Under the pieces are notes generated by a model. The model was not told the DNA's origin. It saw only the letters and a list, made by a program, of their open reading frames with translations, and made no database searches. A DNA stretch of 64,000 nucleotides from an uncultured Clostridia bacterium (lineage in GTDB: Bacteria; Bacillota; Clostridia; Christensenellales; Borkfalkiaceae), in assembly GCA_944376295.1 (NCBI GenBank), contig CALWCE010000003.1, positions 135,528 to 199,527 on the forward strand, read 5' to 3'. Every line of letters starts with the position of its first letter. Position 1 is the stretch's first letter. Of this stretch, positions 34,055 through 42,693 are shown one piece after another. A program made the position numbers and the translations under genes.

Positions 34055-35071
34055 CTAAGAGGAAAATGCCTTGTGAAGGAAGCTGAGAAGGGCGGAAAGC
34101 CCTTTTTTTGCGGGCGCTTCCGCGAGGCGGAAGAGATAGTCGTGAGGGACGGCGCCGTTCTCCCTTTCGAAGTAGAGCTCTCGGACGGGGATGTTTTTGC
34201 GGCGCAGCGCTTCGCCTAAGGCGCGGTTCTGCACTTCGAAGCTGCCCTCGTTGCCGTCGGTGAGGAAGGCGGGCGGGAAGTCTTTTGTGACGTGCGGCGC
34301 GATGAGCGTCTCGTTCGCCGCGCGGCTCCTGTGCCAGAAGAGCTTGCCGAAATACGCCTTGCCCCAGAGATCGACGAGGAACAAGAACTTTTTGTCGTGC
34401 GCCTTCGCATAGCGGCGGAGGGCGGGAAGGTCGAAGGGGCCCGAAACGAGGGCAACGCCTTTGAGCGGGGATAAAAGGCGGCGCCGAAGGCACATTCGGG
34501 CGCGAAGCTCCGCATTCGTCTCCTTTGCGGCAAATTGTGCGGCGAGCTGGGCGCCTGCCGAATCTCCGCCAAGGACGATGCGGTCCCGATCGACGGGGCA
34601 GCGCTCACAAAGCTTTGGAAGGAAGGTGAAAAAGGCGTCGATCGCTTTGATTGCCGCAGGATAGCGGTGTTCGGGAGCGACGGGGTAGTCGAGGCTCACA
34701 GCCGCATAGCCCGCCGCCGCAAGGCAGGTCATCACGTTTTCGGTGCCTTCCTTTTCGCCTGCGATAAAGCCGCCGCCGTGGATCCACACGACAAGAGGAA
34801 GGGGCTGCGTTTTGTCGGCGTCCTTCGGAAGATAGAGGTCGAATTTGTTCGAAGGAACGCGCGAGGGGTAGGGAAGATCGCGCTGCACGCTGACGCGGGC
34901 GCGGAGCTCGTCGTAGTCTTCGGGGAAGGAGAGGGCGGTCTCGTCGACGGGGCCGCGCCTCAGCTTTTTTGCGGCAAAACGGGGGAGCAATTCAAGCGCA
35001 AGGAGCAGATACACCGCCCCCGCAGCCAAAAGGCAGCAAAGCACGATGAGCGCGATGAGCAGGGGCGCCAT
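34055..35071 (-). CDS. Membrane-anchored lipase/esterase of the HSL family
   Basis: A 338-residue alpha/beta-hydrolase. Residues 1-28 form one hydrophobic segment, a probable N-terminal anchor. The oxyanion motif HGGGF (about residue 95) and nucleophile GGDSAGA (about residue 165) define the hormone-sensitive-lipase-like family. It would cleave short-chain esters such as acetyl groups. The start codon overlaps the stop of the DUF4091 gene by one base (TGATG), so the two are translated together, pointing to a common glycan substrate. Confidence 0.9.
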   Translation of the reverse strand: MAPLLIALIVLCCLLAAGAVYLLLALELLPRFAAKKLRRGPVDETALSFPEDYDELRARVSVQRDLPYPSRVPSNKFDLYLPKDADKTQPLPLVVWIHGGGFIAGEKEGTENVMTCLAAAGYAAVSLDYPVAPEHRYPAAIKAIDAFFTFLPKLCERCPVDRDRIVLGGDSAGAQLAAQFAAKETNAELRARMCLRRRLLSPLKGVALVSGPFDLPALRRYAKAHDKKFLFLVDLWGKAYFGKLFWHRSRAANETLIAPHVTKDFPPAFLTDGNEGSFEVQNRALGEALRRKNIPVRELYFERENGAVPHDYLFRLAEAPAKKGLSALLSFLHKAFSS

Positions 35072-36795
35072 CAGTCCGCTTCCTCCGAAAGAAGCTGAAG
35101 GAGCGTTTTGCGGAATGCCGTGTAGTCGGCGGGATCGTGCGAGAGGATGCCCTCTTTCGTGAAAAAGTCGTCCTGCATGTAGGAAGAGACGTCGGTATTT
35201 TTGAGGATGAGGGGGAGCGCCGCTTCGACGTCCTGCCTGCGGCCGCGGTCACTTAGAAGCTGCATGGCTTCCTTGAGCTGCAGCATGCGCTTTAAGGCAA
35301 AGTAGCGGACGGAATAGAGCACGCCGCCGTTCTTTGCGGGGTAGACGAAGTTGACATCGCCTGCGGGGAGCGCCGTATTGTTGTAGCGGATGTCTTCGAG
35401 GGGGCGTTCCGTCCAGCAGGTGTACGCCCAGCGCAGGAAGCCGTCAAAGCCGAAGAGATACCCGATCGCGGCGAGCGCCGTGCACTCGTAAAGTTCGCTT
35501 CTAAGCACCGTGTTGGGTTCGTTCTTGGGGATATTGCAGACGTAGAAGAGGATGCGCCGCTTCTCGTTTTCCTCTCTTACCTTGTGCAGGAGCGCGCGGT
35601 TTTCGCAGCTGCAGGGGAAGGAGGCGGCGATTTCGTCCGTGTCGGGCGAGAAGGTCTGGATGGCGGACGTCTTGTCGAGCGCCATCTTGAACTTGATGTC
35701 GGGCGCGACGGAGCGCAGGAGCGCAACGTTTTTGTTGTACGCGTTGAGATCGGAGGGCTCGTCCGCGCCGATGCGCACGAGATGGAAGACGCCCATCTCG
35801 CGGAAGAGGGCAAACAGCGCGCGGATGTAGGAGAGGATGTCCTCCGTCTTTTCAAGATATTTGAAGCAGCCGTCCGCCTCGTCGAGATAGCGGATGAGCA
35901 CCTGTTCGGGGTAGTCTTCGGGCGCAGACCCCGGGAAGAGGGGCATGTGCGACCAGATCCCCATGAGGCCGTACACGGTGATATCCCCGCGGATGCCGTA
36001 GGAAAAGCACAGCTCGATATACCGCCTGAGCGCGGAAAAGTCGTAGGAAAAGCTGCCGTCCTTTTCCCTTCGGATCAAGATCATCGAATATTCGAAGAGG
36101 GTGGCGGGGTGATCTTTGAGAAGATAGCACCCCCAGCCCCGCCACGGGCAGTCGCCCGCGACGACGGTGACGGATCTCTGACCGAGGTCGGAGAGCGTCG
36201 CGATGACCTTCTCCATCTCCACGAAGTGTTCGTCGCTCCACGGCTCTACGCCGAAGGTGCGCGCGATGTTGCTGTTGTGCTGCCAGAGATCGAGATGGCA
36301 GCGCCACTGCTGCGGGGAGGGAAGGACATAGGGAAAGACGGTGAAAGGGAGCGTCTCTTCGAAGATTTTACGCTCTTCGCGGGCGCCCTTTGCCTCGAAG
36401 AGGCGCACGGTGACGGCGTATTGCCCGGGCTTTGCGTCGGCGGGCACGTCGATGAGGATGTGCGCGGGGGCAAAGAGGCCGCCTTCGTAGGTTTGCGGGC
36501 TCTCCCAGAGGATCTCTGCGCAGGGGACGCCGTTTTCGTCTTTGAGATACCCTTCCGTGCGCACGGTGCAGGGGAAGGGAGAATGGACGGCGACGCGCAG
36601 GCGAGAAAGCCCTGCTTCATAGGTGAGCGCGGGGGATGTGCCCGCATTCAGGATGCAGCGGGTGCCCGAGTCTATGAGCAGCTGGAAACAGACGCTGTCG
36701 TTGCGTGCCGAAAAGAGCTCCTTCACGGGCACGGGGGGCTTGGCGCGGACGCTGCCGCGCGCTTTGAAGTATTCGTCGGTGAGGATGATGTTCAT
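35071..36795 (-). CDS. DUF4091-domain (GH123-like) glycosidase candidate
   Basis: A 574-residue protein: N-terminal beta-sandwich (about 1-160), a barrel-like middle, and a C-terminal DUF4091 signature (FLRWAYTCWTERP, then GDVNFVYP and a run of helices). A neighbouring Asp-Glu pair in RIGADEPSD near residue 340 fits the catalytic DE pair of GH123 and related families, so it is probably a hexosaminidase-like glycosidase; activity is unproven. The start is uncertain: ATG 36795 is used, but a GTG at 36822 is in frame and neither has a good ribosome site. Coupled to the lipase gene downstream. No signal peptide. Confidence 0.75.
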   Translation of the reverse strand: MNIILTDEYFKARGSVRAKPPVPVKELFSARNDSVCFQLLIDSGTRCILNAGTSPALTYEAGLSRLRVAVHSPFPCTVRTEGYLKDENGVPCAEILWESPQTYEGGLFAPAHILIDVPADAKPGQYAVTVRLFEAKGAREERKIFEETLPFTVFPYVLPSPQQWRCHLDLWQHNSNIARTFGVEPWSDEHFVEMEKVIATLSDLGQRSVTVVAGDCPWRGWGCYLLKDHPATLFEYSMILIRREKDGSFSYDFSALRRYIELCFSYGIRGDITVYGLMGIWSHMPLFPGSAPEDYPEQVLIRYLDEADGCFKYLEKTEDILSYIRALFALFREMGVFHLVRIGADEPSDLNAYNKNVALLRSVAPDIKFKMALDKTSAIQTFSPDTDEIAASFPCSCENRALLHKVREENEKRRILFYVCNIPKNEPNTVLRSELYECTALAAIGYLFGFDGFLRWAYTCWTERPLEDIRYNNTALPAGDVNFVYPAKNGGVLYSVRYFALKRMLQLKEAMQLLSDRGRRQDVEAALPLILKNTDVSSYMQDDFFTKEGILSHDPADYTAFRKTLLQLLSEEAD

Positions 36796-36907
36796 GATGC
36801 GAGGAAAGTATAACTGATCCACAGTATCTTACAACAGTATAGCACTTTTTGCTCGTCCTTGGAGAGGGACGTGAAAAACTACTACTTCTTATTATACGAG
36901 GCAAAGT

Positions 36908-37795
36908 ATGGCAGTCAGATCGAAAAAGCCGTCCGACGTCATCGTCCGGATCGCGACGTACTTCTTTACCGCTCTCTTTGCCGTCCTGTGCGTGCTGCCC
37001 ATGTGGCACGTCATCATGGCGAGTTTTTCCGACCCCATCCGCCTTTCGCTCTATGAAGGGTTCCTCTTCAGCCCGCTCACGTTCTCCGTCGAGGGCTATG
37101 AGCTACTCTTTTCCTACGACGGCCTGTGGCGGAGCTACCTCAACACCGTCATCTACACGGCGGGCGCGACGGGGCTGGGGCTCGTGCTCGATCTGCTCGC
37201 GGCGTATGTGCTCTCGCGCAAGAAGGTGCTCTTCAACCGCCCGCTGATGGTGTTCATCATCATCACGATGCTCTTCAGCGGCGGCATCATCCCGCTGTAT
37301 ATCGTCGTGCGGGCGCTCGGGCTCGCCAATACGCCGGCTGCGATGATCATCCCCGCCTGCTGCAACGCGATGAGCATCATCATGCTCAAGAACGGCATGG
37401 AATCGGTGAACGATTCCATCTGTGAAGCGGCGCAGATCGACGGCGCGGGTCATGTGCGCATCCTCGTGCAGATCATGCTCCCGCTCACGACGTCCTTCAT
37501 CGCCACGGTGGTGCTCTTCAATGCGATCGGCCATTGGAATTCGTGGGTGAACGCTTCGATGTTCATCAGCCGCTCGCACAAGGATCTCTATCCGCTGCGG
37601 CTCATCATGCGCGACATCCTCATCAACAACAGCGCGGAGGGCGTGCTCTCCCCGTCGGGGTATCCCATCTCCTTCTACCTCGCTTCCCTTCGTGTGGTGA
37701 TGGTGGTGGTCGGTTCGCTTCCGCTCATCATCCTCTATCCCTTCATGCAGAAGTATTTCGAGACGGGCATCATCATCGGCGGCGTCAAGGAGTGA
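36908..37795 (+). CDS. Orphan sugar ABC transporter permease, LplC/YtcP type
   Basis: A 295-residue CUT1 permease, about six membrane segments, with PMWHVIMASFSDPIRL near the start and the EAA loop (ICEAAQIDGAGHVRILVQIM). It is the second-permease type, which normally works with an LplB partner and a binding lipoprotein, yet neither is adjacent: divergent DUF4091 gene on one side, convergent LacI gene on the other. A GAGG site lies before the ATG. It could pair with the LplB protein at 5907 or a distant one, possibly to broaden substrate range, or be a relic of a lost operon. Confidence 0.9.
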   Translation: MAVRSKKPSDVIVRIATYFFTALFAVLCVLPMWHVIMASFSDPIRLSLYEGFLFSPLTFSVEGYELLFSYDGLWRSYLNTVIYTAGATGLGLVLDLLAAYVLSRKKVLFNRPLMVFIIITMLFSGGIIPLYIVVRALGLANTPAAMIIPACCNAMSIIMLKNGMESVNDSICEAAQIDGAGHVRILVQIMLPLTTSFIATVVLFNAIGHWNSWVNASMFISRSHKDLYPLRLIMRDILINNSAEGVLSPSGYPISFYLASLRVVMVVVGSLPLIILYPFMQKYFETGIIIGGVKE

Positions 37796-37805
37796 CGTTC
37801 CGGCA

Positions 37806-37839
37806 ACAAAAAAAGAAAGGCGCAGCCGTGAGGCTGCGC
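37806..37839 (-). terminator. Terminator of the LacI gene
   Basis: Perfect 8-bp stem GCGCAGCC / GGCTGCGC (37820-37839). On the minus strand it is followed by CTTTCTTTTTTTG, a good U-run. On the plus strand the tail (TTATCGTT) is weak, but it may also stop the orphan permease transcript. Confidence 0.8.
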
Positions 37840-37845
37840 TTATCG

Positions 37846-38853
37846 TTATGCCGAGGTGCGGCGGATGAGCGATGTGCCGACTTCGATCTTGACGGGCGGG
37901 AGCCCGTCTTTTATTTTGTCCAAAAGGCGTTTTGCGGCGGCCCTGCCCATCTCCTGTTTGGGGACGCGCACCGTCGTGAGCGTGGGGGAGGTGTAGGCGC
38001 AGAGGGGCATATCGTCGAACCCGACGACGGCGACATCCTGCGGGATGCGCTTCCCCCGCTCGGTGAGCGCCCGCATGGCGCCCGCCGCGATGAGGTCGTT
38101 GTCGGCAAAATAGCAGCGGGCAAGCTCTTCGCCGCGGTCTAAAAGTTCGAGCATGTCCGAATAGGCGCCTTCCGCGGAGGGGGTCAGACGGTGCACGATG
38201 CTGCGCGAAGGGGAGAGCCCGCTCTTGCGGATGGCTTTGTAAAAGCCGTCGGCGCGCTCCGAGAAATTGTTGATGGGGTAGGAGGAGCTCAGATACCCCG
38301 CCTGCGTGCGGTACTTGGAGATGAGATAGCCCGTCGCAAGATAAGCCCCCTGCACGTTGTTGATGAGCACGCTGTCGTATGGCGCGCCTTCGAAGTAGGT
38401 ATCAAGGAGCACAACGGGGAAGGGAAGCAAGGAAAGGAGGGGGAGATCGCCTTCGTCCATCTCGGTGCCGAGGATGACCGCCCCGCCGAAGCCCTCTTTG
38501 GCGGCAAGGGAAAACTGCGTGCGGCTGTCTTCTTCATAGACATAGCGCACAAGAAGGCGGTAGCCCTGTTTCCGCGTCTCCGCTTCGATGCCCTGCGTGA
38601 GCTCGGAAAAGAAGGGGGTGTCGGCGACCACGGCGCCGTGCTTTTTATAGATGAGAAAGAGGATGTTTCCTTCGGGGTGTTCGCGTTCGAACTGCCTTTC
38701 CTTGATGCGCGAAAAGTCGTAGCCCTGTTCTTCCGCTGCCGCAAGGACGCGCGCCCGCGTTTTTTCGCTGACGCCGACTTTTCCGTTGAGCGCCATCGAG
38801 ACGGCTGCCTCCGATAAATTTAATTGCTTTGCAAGTTCCTTCGCTGTGATCAT
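37846..38853 (-). CDS. LacI-family repressor, probable regulator of the apiose-type operon
   Basis: A 335-residue LacI/GalR-type regulator. The N-terminal HTH and hinge (MITAKELAKQLNLSEAAVSM, ALNGKVGVSEKTRARV) are typical, followed by a periplasmic-binding-protein-like domain for a sugar effector (YLISKYRTQAGYL; VGFDDMPLCAYTSPTLTTVR). It is divergent from the operon starting at 38990 and separated by a 136-base region with two face-to-face promoters and a 10-bp inverted repeat, so it very likely represses that operon until a pathway sugar is present. Confidence 0.93.
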   Translation of the reverse strand: MITAKELAKQLNLSEAAVSMALNGKVGVSEKTRARVLAAAEEQGYDFSRIKERQFEREHPEGNILFLIYKKHGAVVADTPFFSELTQGIEAETRKQGYRLLVRYVYEEDSRTQFSLAAKEGFGGAVILGTEMDEGDLPLLSLLPFPVVLLDTYFEGAPYDSVLINNVQGAYLATGYLISKYRTQAGYLSSSYPINNFSERADGFYKAIRKSGLSPSRSIVHRLTPSAEGAYSDMLELLDRGEELARCYFADNDLIAAGAMRALTERGKRIPQDVAVVGFDDMPLCAYTSPTLTTVRVPKQEMGRAAAKRLLDKIKDGLPPVKIEVGTSLIRRTSA

Positions 38854-38885
38854 GAGCTCCTCCCGCGGATGCGTTCCGCAGCTTT

Positions 38886-38914
38886 ATTGTAGCAAATTAA
38901 GTAAATTAAGTCAA
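38886..38914 (-). promoter_or_regulatory. Promoter of the LacI gene
   Basis: Minus strand: -35 TTGACT (38909-38914), 17-bp spacer, -10 TACAAT (38886-38891). The spacer holds a 9-base direct repeat (TAAATTAAG in plus-strand sense). Confidence 0.8.
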
Positions 38915-38921
38915 TGGTTTT

Positions 38922-38955
38922 ACTGAACTTCTCTTGAAGAAAGATGAAGTTCAGT
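38922..38955. promoter_or_regulatory. Candidate LacI operator (inverted repeat)
   Basis: ACTGAACTTC (38922-38931) and its exact reverse complement GAAGTTCAGT (38946-38955), 14 bp apart. The arms flank the -35 box of the plus-strand promoter and the right arm abuts its -10, where a bound repressor would block RNA polymerase. Confidence 0.65.
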
Positions 38956-38962
38956 TTACAAT
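38934..38962 (+). promoter_or_regulatory. Promoter of the apiose-type operon
   Basis: -35 TTGAAG (38934-38939), 17-bp spacer, -10 TACAAT (38957-38962). Transcription would start near 38969, which favours the ATG at 38990 over the one at 38975. Confidence 0.75.
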
Positions 38963-38989
38963 GAAGAAAAAATCATGAGAGGGCTCACT

Positions 38990-40456
38990 ATGACCGTAAA
39001 ACAGTATGACATGATAGAATTTTCCGTCGGCAATGCGCCGCTTTGCGCAGAGTTCCGATTGGGAGAAAAGTGTGTGCGGGCGGAGAGCTTTTTGAAGGCA
39101 AAGGGCGATTACGCCGTGCGCTTCATGCCCGATGCTTTGGGCGAGTGGCGCTACCGCATCGGGGAAAAAGAGGGGAGCTTCGGATGCGTCCCAGATGAGG
39201 GTGTGCACGGGCGCGTGCAGGAGAAGGGAACGCATTTTTGCTATGAGGACGGCACGCCCTTCTATCCCTTCGGCACGACTTGCTATGCCTGGACGAGCCA
39301 GGAGGACGCGCTCGTGGAAGAGACGATTTTCACGCTGAAGACGGCGCCCTTCAACAAGATCCGCATGTGCATCTTCCCCAAGCATATGCCCTATAACTAC
39401 AACGAGCCGCCCTACTTCCCCTTTGAAAAGGACGAGAAGGGGGAGTGGGATATGCAAAAGCCCGACTTCCGCTATTGGGATCGCCTCGACCGCTGCCTTG
39501 CGGCGCTTCGGGAGATGAACATCGAGGCAGACATCATCCTCTTCCACCCCTATGACCGCTGGGGCTTTTCGAGGCTCGGGATGAAGAAAAATTTGCAGTA
39601 CCTCAAATATGCCGTCGCCCGCCTTTCCGCTTACCGCAATGTGTGGTGGAGCCTTGCCAACGAGTACGAAATGGTGACGGCGCTCTCCTTGGACGATTGG
39701 GATACGATCGGGCGCTTTATCGCGGAAAAGGACGCTTATCATCATCTCATCGGCGTGCATGATTGGGTCTGCCCCTTCCCCAAGAAGAAATGGCTGACGC
39801 ATGCCTCCATCCAGAGCGGCGAGGTGAGAAGGGTCGCTGCCTGGAAGAAGGAGTATGGCATCCCCGTCATCATCGATGAATTCGGCTATGAAGGCGATCT
39901 TCCGTTCGGATGGGGGAATTTGTCTGCCTTCGAATTTATGAATCGCGCGTGGAGCATCGCCGCGGTCGGCGGTTATGCAACGCACGGCGAGACCTTCCAC
40001 CGCGAGGACGAAGTCTTGTGGTGGGCGAAGGGCGGAAAGCTGTACGGCAAGGCGCCCGAACGGTTTGCTTATCTTAAGAGCGTGATCGAGGAAGCCGGGG
40101 CGCTGGAGCCCGTTTCGGCGCTGCCCAAAGACCCCAACGGCAACGACGGGAACGATTGGGTGAGGAGGCTTGTAGAAGGGTTCCCCGCCCGCGAACAGTG
40201 GCAGGTGGAGCTCTGTTTTGCCGAGTTCTACGGCCGCAACGAGGGGCACCGTATTCTGTATCTCGGCCGCCAGTGCGCGCGGTATCTGGAGCTCGCGCTT
40301 CCCGAAAAGGGCGAGTACCGCGTGGAAGTCATCGATATCTGGGAGATGACGCGGAGGACGGCGCTCGAAGCTGCACACGGCAAGGTACGCGTGGAACTGC
40401 CCGCCAAAGAGGGCATCGCGCTCCTTGTCACGCGTTTAAGCGGAGAAAATTTATAA
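38990..40456 (+). CDS. DUF4038/GH140-like glycosidase, putative apiosidase
   Basis: A 488-residue protein: N-terminal DUF5060-like beta-sandwich (about 1-85, FEFSV-type start, GEWRYRIGEKEGSF), a (beta/alpha)8 barrel of the DUF4038/GH140 type (YPFGTTCYAWTS, KIRMCIFPKHM, DIILFHPYDRWGF, WWSLANEYEM, VIIDEFGYEGDLP), and a C-terminal DUF5605-like sandwich. Characterised GH140 enzymes release D-apiose from rhamnogalacturonan II. Here the enzyme heads an operon with sugar isomerase, split transketolase and kinase genes, which supports the same role. The ATG at 38990 has an AGAGGG site. No signal peptide, so it would act on imported apiose-bearing oligosaccharides. A related beta-glycosidase activity cannot be excluded. 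Confidence 0.82.
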   Translation: MTVKQYDMIEFSVGNAPLCAEFRLGEKCVRAESFLKAKGDYAVRFMPDALGEWRYRIGEKEGSFGCVPDEGVHGRVQEKGTHFCYEDGTPFYPFGTTCYAWTSQEDALVEETIFTLKTAPFNKIRMCIFPKHMPYNYNEPPYFPFEKDEKGEWDMQKPDFRYWDRLDRCLAALREMNIEADIILFHPYDRWGFSRLGMKKNLQYLKYAVARLSAYRNVWWSLANEYEMVTALSLDDWDTIGRFIAEKDAYHHLIGVHDWVCPFPKKKWLTHASIQSGEVRRVAAWKKEYGIPVIIDEFGYEGDLPFGWGNLSAFEFMNRAWSIAAVGGYATHGETFHREDEVLWWAKGGKLYGKAPERFAYLKSVIEEAGALEPVSALPKDPNGNDGNDWVRRLVEGFPAREQWQVELCFAEFYGRNEGHRILYLGRQCARYLELALPEKGEYRVEVIDIWEMTRRTALEAAHGKVRVELPAKEGIALLVTRLSGENL

Positions 40457-40472
40457 AATTCGGAGGATAGAT

Positions 40473-41873
40473 ATGGATAAGATCGTTTTGGGATTTGCGC
40501 CGACGAGGCGGAGCATTTTCTCCGCGCCTGCGGCGGTGGAGTATGCAAACTACACGCGCGAGAAGCTGCGCGCAATGGGCGTGGAGTTCGTCGATATCGA
40601 CGATATTTCTTCGGACGGGCTTCTGCATGACGACAACGACCGCGTGAAGATCGCCAAAAAATTCAAGGCGGTGGGGGTGGACGGGCTCTTTTTCCCGCAC
40701 ACCAACTTCGGCACTGAATATGAGGTTGCCCGCCTCGCAAAGGAGATGGGGCTGCCCGTCCTTTTGTGGGGTCCGCGCGACGAGCGCCCCGATGAGAACG
40801 GCGTGCGCCTGCGCGACAGCCAGTGCGGGCTCTTTGCAACGGGCAAGGTGCTGCGCCGCTTCCGCGTTCCCTTCACCTATCTTTGCAACTGCAATTTGGA
40901 GGACGAGGCGTTTGAGCGGGGCGTGAAGCTGTTCCTTGCCGTCTGCAACACGGTGAAGGCATTCCGCAAGACGCGCATTTTGCAGATCGGGCCGCGCCCC
41001 TTCGACTTCTGGTCGACGATGTGCAACGAGGGGGAGCTTTTGGAAAAGTTCAACATTCAGCTTGCGCCCGTGCCGCTTGCAGAGCTCACCGCCGAGATGA
41101 AGAAGGTGAAGGAAGAGGGGAAAAAGGTCAAAGAAACGATCGAATATTGCCGCAGGAATTTCAAAGTATCCGTTTCGGACGAACAGCTCGAAAACGTTGC
41201 CGCGCTCAAGGGCGCCATGCAGAATTTGGCGGAAAAATACGGCTGCAATGCGGGGTGCATCCAATGCTGGAACGCGCTTCAGGATGAGATCGGCATCATG
41301 CCGTGCGCCGCGAACAGCCTTCTCAATGAGGAGGGCTTCCCCGTCGCCTGCGAGACGGATATCCACGGGGCGATCACATCTGTTCTGGTGGAAGCGGCGG
41401 GCATGGGCGTGAAGCGCTCCTTCTTCGCCGATTGGACGGTGCGCCACCCCGACAACGAGAACGGGGAACTGTTGCAACATTGCGGGCCGTGGCCGTCTTC
41501 CTGCCTGAATTGCAAGCCCGAGATCTGCTATCCGCTCGCCTTCGACTATCCGGGCGCGGTCGCGGGCGAAGCCAAGCACGGCACCATGACGCTCGCCCGC
41601 TTTGACGGCGACAACGGCGAATATTCGCTTTTGCTCGGCAACGCGAAGGGCATCGACGGGCCTTATACCAAGGGCACCTATGTGTGGGTGGAAGTCAGGA
41701 ACTGGAAGCGGCTGGAAGCGAAGATCGTCGAAGGCCCGTATATCCATCACTGCGTGGGCATCCATGAAGACGTCGTGCCCGTCCTCTACGAGGCGTGCAA
41801 GTATCTGGGCATCAAGCCCGATCTCTATGACGACGTCGAAGAAGACGTGAAGGCGTATATCCGAGGGGAATGA
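40473..41873 (+). CDS. L-fucose/L-arabinose isomerase-fold sugar isomerase (putative D-apiose isomerase)
   Basis: A 466-residue member of the fucose/arabinose isomerase superfamily. Conserved parts are a substrate-binding N-terminal half (GVDGLFFPHTNFGTEYE, LLWGPRDERPDE) and the metal-binding half with CIQCWNALQDE, ACETDIHGAITS and a late His (IHHCVGIHED). It would convert an aldose to a ketose. Given the apiosidase-like gene before it and the transketolase and FGGY kinase after, D-apiose to apulose is the best-fitting reaction, but other pentoses are possible. An CGGAGG site precedes the ATG. The transketolase gene starts two bases after its stop, so they are coupled. Confidence 0.8.
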   Translation: MDKIVLGFAPTRRSIFSAPAAVEYANYTREKLRAMGVEFVDIDDISSDGLLHDDNDRVKIAKKFKAVGVDGLFFPHTNFGTEYEVARLAKEMGLPVLLWGPRDERPDENGVRLRDSQCGLFATGKVLRRFRVPFTYLCNCNLEDEAFERGVKLFLAVCNTVKAFRKTRILQIGPRPFDFWSTMCNEGELLEKFNIQLAPVPLAELTAEMKKVKEEGKKVKETIEYCRRNFKVSVSDEQLENVAALKGAMQNLAEKYGCNAGCIQCWNALQDEIGIMPCAANSLLNEEGFPVACETDIHGAITSVLVEAAGMGVKRSFFADWTVRHPDNENGELLQHCGPWPSSCLNCKPEICYPLAFDYPGAVAGEAKHGTMTLARFDGDNGEYSLLLGNAKGIDGPYTKGTYVWVEVRNWKRLEAKIVEGPYIHHCVGIHEDVVPVLYEACKYLGIKPDLYDDVEEDVKAYIRGE

Positions 41874-41874
41874 G

Positions 41875-42693
41875 ATGGACGAACTTACAAAAAATTCTTA
41901 CAAGCTTCGGCGCATCGTCATCGAGGCGGTGTACCGCTCCTCGTCTGGGCATATCGGCGGCGATCTCTCCGTCGTCGATATCCTCAATGTGCTTTATAAC
42001 AAGATCATGAACGTCTCGCCCGAAACGCGCACCGATCCGAACAGAGATCGCTTTATTCTGAGCAAGGCGCACTGCGCGGACTGCCTTTATGCCGTCCTCG
42101 GAGAGAAGGGGTATTTCGATCTTGAAGAGTATCTCAACACCTTCGAACGTTTTCAGAGCCGGTTCATCGGCCATACAAATACGGATATCCCCGGAGTGGA
42201 GATGAACGGCGGTTCGCTGGGGCATGGACTTGCGGTGAGCGTGGGAATGGCGCTTTCGGCCAAGATGGACGGACGCGGCTATCGCACCTATGTCGTCCTC
42301 GGCGACGGCGAGATGGCGGAGGGCAGCAACTATGAGGCGATGATGGCGGCGGCGCAGTACGGTTTGGATAATCTCTGTGCGACCGTCGATCTCAACGGGC
42401 TACAAATTTCGGGCACGACGAAGGAAGTCATGAACAGCGCGCCGCTCGGCGAGAAATTCAAGGCGTTCGGATGGAACGTTATCGAAGTCATGGACGGAAA
42501 TCACTGCGAAGAGCTCGTCGCTGCCTATGAGGCGGCAAAGAACTGTAAAGGGAAGCCCACCGCCGTCATCGCGCACACGGTGAAGGGCAAGGGGGTCTCC
42601 TTCATGGAGAACAACGCGAAGTGGCATCACGGCGTGATGAGCGCCGAACAGTACGAGCGCGCGGTGCGCGAATTGGAGGCGATGTATGAATAA
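41875..42693 (+). CDS. Transketolase N-terminal subunit (putative apulose-4-phosphate transketolase)
   Basis: A 272-residue protein equal to the thiamine-diphosphate-binding half of transketolase. The TPP/Mg motif is GDGEMAEGSNYEAMMAAAQY...NG, with RIVIEAVYRSSSGHIGGDLS at the start and AHTVKGKGVSFMEN near the end. Split transketolases work as two-subunit enzymes with the following gene. In the known apiose route such a pair moves a two-carbon unit from apulose 4-phosphate to glyceraldehyde 3-phosphate, giving xylulose 5-phosphate and dihydroxyacetone phosphate. A general pentose-phosphate transketolase is the alternative. It overlaps the next gene by eight bases. Confidence 0.9.
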   Translation: MDELTKNSYKLRRIVIEAVYRSSSGHIGGDLSVVDILNVLYNKIMNVSPETRTDPNRDRFILSKAHCADCLYAVLGEKGYFDLEEYLNTFERFQSRFIGHTNTDIPGVEMNGGSLGHGLAVSVGMALSAKMDGRGYRTYVVLGDGEMAEGSNYEAMMAAAQYGLDNLCATVDLNGLQISGTTKEVMNSAPLGEKFKAFGWNVIEVMDGNHCEELVAAYEAAKNCKGKPTAVIAHTVKGKGVSFMENNAKWHHGVMSAEQYERAVRELEAMYE

